Below are positions 59,333 through 64,000 of a DNA stretch of 64,000 nt, piece by piece. Positions within the stretch are counted from its first letter, which is position 1, and each line of letters begins with the position of its first letter. Source of the DNA: Bromus sterilis (lineage: Eukaryota; Streptophyta; Magnoliopsida; Poales; Poaceae); the NCBI GenBank assembly GCA_950022295.1, contig OX465595.1:73802770-73866769 (forward strand), read 5' to 3'. The notes beneath the pieces are model-generated. The model ran no database searches and was not told the DNA's origin. It was given only the letters and a program-made list of their open reading frames with translations. The position numbers and the translations under genes were made by a program.

Positions 59333-61407
59333 ACTCGCCCCCACTCAACAGAATCTCGTCCCGAGATTCAGAAGTCTGCGGGAGGAAGGTGGGGTACTCG
59401 GCACTGAGACGGTCTTCTCTTTCCCATGTAGCTTCTCTTTCAGAGTGGTGTGACCATTGCACTTTCAGAAACCTAATCTTCTGACGACGAGTGACACGCT
59501 CTGCGGAATCAAGAATACGAACGGGGTATTCTCGATAAGAAAGGTCATCTTGGAGATCAAGCGTTTCATGGTCGACTTCGCGGATGGGGTCCTTGAAGCA
59601 ACGCCTGAGTTGGGACACATGGAATACATCATGTACTCGGGAGAGGTGCAGAGGTATTTCAAGTTGGTAGGCAACTTCTCCACGTTTAGCAATAATGCGG
59701 AAAGGTCCGATGTAACGTGGGGCCAACTTGCCTTTGATACCGAAACGTCGGGTTCCCTTCAGAGGAGTAACCCGAAGGTAAGCTTTCTAATCCAGATTGT
59801 AGCTCTCTTGCCTATGATGACGATCATAGTAGCTTTTCTGACGAGACTGGGCTGCTTTCAATTGATCACGAACAATGCGAGCTTGCTCTTCTGCTTCCTT
59901 GATCATATCCGGTCCAAAGAATTGTCTTTCACCGGTTTCTGACCATTTTAGTGGTGTTCGACATCGTCGTCCATATAGGAGTACAAAAGGAGCCATGTTC
60001 AGCCTAGATTGAAAACTATTGTTATAAGCAAATTCGGCAAATGGAAGAGATTTCTCCCAATTCTTTCCGAATGAGATAACACAAGCTCTGAGCATGTCTT
60101 CAAGAATTTGGTTAACCCTTTCGACTTGACCGCTAGACTGAGGATGGAAAGTTGTGCTAAAGGAGAGATGAGTTCCCATAGCATTCTGAAAGCTTCCCCA
60201 AAATCTAGAGGTGAAAAGGCTACCGCGATCAGAATTGATTTCCAAAGGAGCACCATGAAGGGATACAATTCTAGAGACGTACAAGTCTGCTAACTGGCTA
60301 GCAGTTATAGACTCGCGAACGGGAAGGAAGTGACCAACTTTGGAAAGCCTACTCTATGACAACGAAGATGGCATTGTTTCCTTTCTGGGTTCTTGGAAAG
60401 CCGGTGATGAAGTCCATACCGACTTTGTCCCATTTCCACTCGGGAATAGACAAAGGTTGAAGTGTACCAGCAGGTCTTTGATGTTCTGCCTTGATGCGAC
60501 GACAAACATCACATTCGGTAACAAATTGAGCAATGTCTCTCTTCATCCTAGTCCACCAAAATCTCTGGCGTAGATCTCGGTACATATTTGTGCTACCGGG
60601 ATGAATCGAGAGGGGTGTGTCATGGGCTTCCTTGAGGATGAGTTGCCTTAGTTCCCTATTCTTAGGTACTACCAAACGATTTTCAAAGAATACCGTTCCT
60701 TTGCTATCTGTGGAGAAACATCTAGCAACTCCGCTAGCAATGTTCTCCTTGATCCGGCGAACACCTCTTGCACGCCTTTGGGCAACTATGATTTGATCCT
60801 CAAGAGTTGGTTTCGCCACCAAGGTAGAAAGATAGCCATGAGGAACAATTTCAAGGTTGAGCTTGCGAAATTCCTCATGAAGAAGTGGTTGATACTGTTG
60901 TAACATGAGGTTGTTACAATACGATTTACGACTTAGTGCATCAGCCATGACATTGGCTTTGCCTGGGGTGTAAGAAATTACTACGTCATAATCTTTTATC
61001 AACTCAATCCAGCGTCTTTGCCTGAGATTAAGATCTGGCTGGGTGAAAATATATTTGAGGCTTTTGTGGTCGGAATAAATCTCGCAACGGTTACCAAGGA
61101 GGTAATGTCGCCAAGTTGTTAGGGCATGAACTACGGCAGCGAGTTCAAGGTCATGGGTAGGATAGTTCTCTTCATGTGGCCGCAACTGGCGTGAAGCATA
61201 AGCTACCACATGTCGATCTTGCAGAAGTATGCATCCTAACCCTTGCCGTGATGCGTCACAAAAGATCTCGAAATCCTTTTTGGTGTCTGGAGGTGCAAGT
61301 ACGGGTGCAGAAGTCAATCTTCTTTTTAGCTCTTGAAAGCTTTCCTCGCACTTGGGAGTCCATAGGAATTTCTTATCTTTCTTGAGGAGTTCAGTTAGAG
61401 GCTTTGC
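59333..61407 (-). pseudogene. Element F RNase H and integrase, two frameshifts and one stop
   Basis: RNase H (DASRQGLGCILL, LELAAVV, SDHKSL, ADALSRK) and the integrase zinc region (HDTPLSIHP, CDVCRR) with the first core Asp (VGMDFITG) lie in one frame that ends near 60352 with a one-base insertion. The next frame has NSDRG, GQVERVN and ends at TAG 59787-59789. After it come GPF and a complete chromodomain-like tail (FLKVQWSHHSEREATWE), whose frame runs about 145 bases into the LTR. A one-base deletion near 61408 separates this part from RT. All catalytic residues are present, but no continuous protein can be made. Confidence 0.92.
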
Positions 61408-62765
61408 ACTTTAGAAAAGTTCTCGATGAAGGGACGGCAATAGCTGGCTAGGCCAAGAAAACTCCTAACTTGCTTAACCGATTCAGGTGGAGTCCAGTCA
61501 AGGACGGCCTGAACTCTCTCGGGATTCACAGCAATGCCTTTTGCAGAAATCACGTGGCCTAAGTAGGTCACTTCTGGTAGCCAGAATTCACACTTGGAGA
61601 ATTTAGCATACAGGCGATGCTCTCTAAGTTTCATCAATACCAGCCTTAAGTGTTCGGCATGTTCTTCTTCGTTCTTCGAGTATATAAGGATGTCATCGAG
61701 GTAAACCACGACGAACTGGTCCAAATACTCCATGAAGATCGAGTTCATCATGCGTGAGAAAGTGGCGGAGGCATTGGTTAAACCAAAGGACATGACGGTG
61801 TACTCGTAAAGACCATAACGTGTAGTAAAAGCCGTTTTGGGAATGTCCTCGTTTCGGATTTTGATTTGATGATAACCTAATCTCAAATCCATCTTGGAGA
61901 AGACAGAGGATCCTGCAAGTTGATCATAAAGATCATTGATCCTGGGCAATGGGTACTTGTTCTTTATCGTCGCTAAATTTAGCGGGCGATAGTCTACGCA
62001 CATCCTTTCTGTTCCATCTTTCTTCGTTACGAACAGAACGGGGCAACCCCATGGCGATGAGCTAGGGCGGATGAAGCCTTTCTCCAACAAAGCTTCCAGT
62101 TGGGTTTTAAGCTCAGCTAACTCACGTAAGGCCATTTTGTATGGGCGTCTAGAAATTGGTGCGGTTCCTGGGGCAAGATCCACTATAAACTCTACACATC
62201 TGTCGGGTGGCATTCCCGGCAGCTCTTCAGGAAAGACATCCGGGAAGTCACGAACCACCGGAATATCTTCAAGTTCGGGAAGGGGAAGTACATTCAAGGA
62301 ATGCACTTGGGTTCTTGTTCTGGGTGAGGTATAGTTGACTGTTTTTCCTGAAGGGTGGGTGAGTTTCACGGATTTGCCTTTGCAATCCAGGTAGGCATTC
62401 TGTCTTGATAGCCAATCCATGCCAAGGATGACATCAATATCTGAAGACTTGAGGGCTATGAGTGAAGCAAAGAATACTAAACCCTCAATTGAAATTTGAT
62501 TACCATGGCTTACTCTATTAGTTTTCCATCTTGACCCTGGAGTTTGAATAATCATTGGGGTGGACAATTCAACAAAGGGTAACTCATGACGAAGTGCATA
62601 ACTTTCCGACATGAATGAATGAGATGCTCCTGGGTCGAAAAGAACGGAAGTAGGAACATAATTGACTGGGAGCGTACCAAGAATGACGTCAGTGGTGTCG
62701 TCAGTCTCTTCGGCGGCGATCTGGTTCACACGTCCACGAGTGGCGGGAGGAGCGGGTTTGGTGGT
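61395..62765 (-). pseudogene. Element F protease-reverse transcriptase
   Basis: Protease (FDPGASHSF) and RT (VDYRPLN, MDLRLGYHQI, YLDD) lie in one frame, in register with gag but separated from it by TAG at 62766-62768. The RT nearly matches A and C; the protease begins to diverge toward its N terminus (HELPFVELSTP, NAYLDCKGKSVKL). The frame is lost at the one-base deletion near 61408, just before RNase H. The gag-pol stop might be read through in a live element, but the sister copies here lack it, so damage is the simpler reading. Confidence 0.9.
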
Positions 62766-63797
62766 CTAGACCTTCTGGGGTGGCTTGCCACGACCATTGT
62801 TGTTGTTGTTGCCTCCGGCACGTGGTGGAGCATTCTGATGCTGGATCTGGTTCTGGGGACACTCGCGAGAATAGTGGCCTGCCTGACCACACTTGTAACA
62901 GGCTCCGAAAACAGTGCGTGGAGCTGGGTTGTTTGGTGGAGCTGGGTGGAACTGGGTTGGTGGACGAGGCGCCACATAGGATGGCCTCGGGGGGTTGTTC
63001 TGGCAGAACATGCTGTTTGGGATCCAGATCTTGCGCTTCTGGGAGCCAGAACTGGATGAACTGTCATCTCTAGGGTGTTTGCGAAAGTCGTTGGGGGTGT
63101 TCATGTCCTCTGCCTTGATGGCCTTGTTGACAAGGACCTGGAATGAGGCAAAGTCATGAAGGTTGAGCTCACGACGGAGTCCAGTGTTGAGGCCACGACG
63201 GAACCTCTCTTGTTTCTTGGAGTCGGTGGAGACTTCTTCAGTTGCATAACGAGCAAGTCGGTTGAACTCACGACTAAACTCGTCAACGGTCCTTCTGCCT
63301 TGAGTGAGGTTGCAGAACTCCTCACGCTTGCGGTCCATAAGACCCTTGGGAATGTGGTGCTCACGGAAGGACGTGCAGAATTCCTCCCAAGATGCAGGCG
63401 GTCCATCGGGACGCATATTCAGAAAGTTCTCCCACCAAGAACTAGCTGCACCTTCGAGGTGATAAGTGGCATAGCTGACCTTGTCACCAGTTGCAACACG
63501 GCCTGCTTGGAGCTTCCTTTCGATGCTGCGAAGCTAGTCATCGGCGTCAAGGGGCTCGGTGGAGTAACTGAAAACCGGAGGATGAAGTCGGATGAAGTCG
63601 TTTAGGGACACCAACTCATTGCGCTGCTGAGTGGTGTTGCGAGCAATGACTTCCAACAGATGGTGAGAGTCTTGGCGGTTCCTCTCGACCTCCATCAGAA
63701 CCTGAGCCATCGTGGGTGGGGGTGGAAGGTTGCCTTCCTCCTGGTCATTCCCACGACCTTGGTTACGACCAACCTGGCCACGGGTTCCTTGAGACAT
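62766..63797 (-). pseudogene. Element F gag, divergent subfamily, one internal stop
   Basis: I place the start at MSQGTRG (63797), aligned in position with the starts of the other gags. The upstream Met at 63848 is less likely because it extends into leader. The core keeps the family pattern (PPVFSYSTEPLDADD, LMDRKREEFCNL, EFNRLARYA) and a CCHC knuckle (CYKCGQAGHYSREC). Most other residues differ from gag of A, C and D, including an Asn-rich run before the end. TAG at 63534-63536 interrupts the conserved DDWLRSI region. It is clearly a different gag lineage joined to the common pol. Confidence 0.88.
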
Positions 63798-64000
63798 CCT
63801 AAAGGTAAAAACCAAAGTCAAACATAGTTGATTGGGAGAGTCTAACAAGGTATTGAAGTACTGGAAGGATTACAGAGCAAAGGAAGTAATCATCTTGACA
63901 ACATGGTGATAAAGCATACAAGCCATATATTCACAAGCTGTCATACAAACCATACATCGTTTTAGTACAAGCACCAAGCTAATACAAACGTGATGAAGAT
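63798..64000 (-). other. Start of element F leader, running out of the window
   Basis: About 200 bases upstream of gag, AT-rich and without a gene. They do not resemble the leaders of A, C and D by eye, consistent with the gag region having a different origin. Confidence 0.5.

Larger units (their letters stand above)
55298..64000 (-). mobile_element. Element F: Ty3/gypsy retrotransposon with divergent gag; 5' end beyond the window
   Basis: The 3' LTR is 55298-59332; integrase, RNase H, RT, protease and gag follow on the minus strand to the gag start at about 63797, then leader to the window edge. The pol is very close to A and C, but the gag and LTR GC-rich block are distinct. It interrupts element D; the left flank CTCCA would be its target duplication, with the other copy out of view. 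Five lesions break the genes. Confidence 0.92.

Noticed and set aside
1..64000. CRISPR array, operon, prophage or other prokaryotic system
   Set aside because: No spaced identical repeats, no ribosome-binding-site pattern, GT-AG introns and plant transposon families throughout.

Overview
This window is grass nuclear DNA, most likely from a large-genome Triticeae relative. I base that on a CACTA DNA transposon lying beside a nest of closely related Ty3/gypsy (chromovirus, Tekay-like) retrotransposons with unusually long LTRs of about 4 kb. The species call is inference. I see no host gene, no structural RNA gene and no prokaryotic feature. Every coding stretch belongs to a transposable element and every one is broken by stops, frameshifts or truncation.

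Layout: (1) 1-9795 is the 3' part of a CACTA (En/Spm) element on the + strand. It holds a TNP2-type transposase pseudogene (from before 1 to 2901), an internal array of inverted GTGGCGCAT repeats (3345-3513), a long hairpin (5124-5212), a second four-exon gene (5280-9028) with a Transposase_24-like part and a C-terminal Ulp1/C48-like part, and a subterminal repeat array ending in the terminal inverted repeat at 9795. (2) 9796-11072 is an LTR fragment (+) into which the CACTA inserted. (3) Element B (-) is 11073-12162 integrase, 12163-12173 primer-binding-site remnant, and an LTR at 12174-12518 continuing at 25790-29354. (4) Element A (-), 12519-25784, is structurally complete with two LTRs and a CTCGA target duplication; it sits inside B's LTR. 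(5) 29355-31228 is an RNase H-integrase fragment (+), followed by a full LTR (+) at 31229-35315 and ten bases of primer-binding site. (6) Element C (-), 35326-47760, is inserted in that primer-binding site and its 5' LTR is truncated. (7) 47761-47799 is a filler junction, followed by an LTR (-) at 47800-51763. (8) 51764-55297 is leader-gag-protease-RT-RNase H on the + strand (element D). D is probably the continuation of the element whose 5' LTR is 31229-35315. (9) Element F (-), 55298 to beyond 64000, interrupts D and carries a divergent gag.

How the parts work together: in the retroelements, gag makes the particle, protease matures it, RT/RNase H copies the RNA from an initiator-Met tRNA primer, and an integrase with a C-terminal chromodomain-like region inserts the copy. 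In the CACTA, TNP2 is the transposase and the second gene is the partner protein that in this superfamily is thought to bind subterminal repeats. No copy in the window has intact genes, so any movement would need proteins from elsewhere.

The unusual part is the rearrangement pattern. LTRs are joined in inverted orientation to internal domains at several points with microhomology or filler sequence. A 3.9-kb inverted LTR pair flanks a 2-kb spacer, and one internal-to-LTR junction occurs twice 7.5 kb apart.
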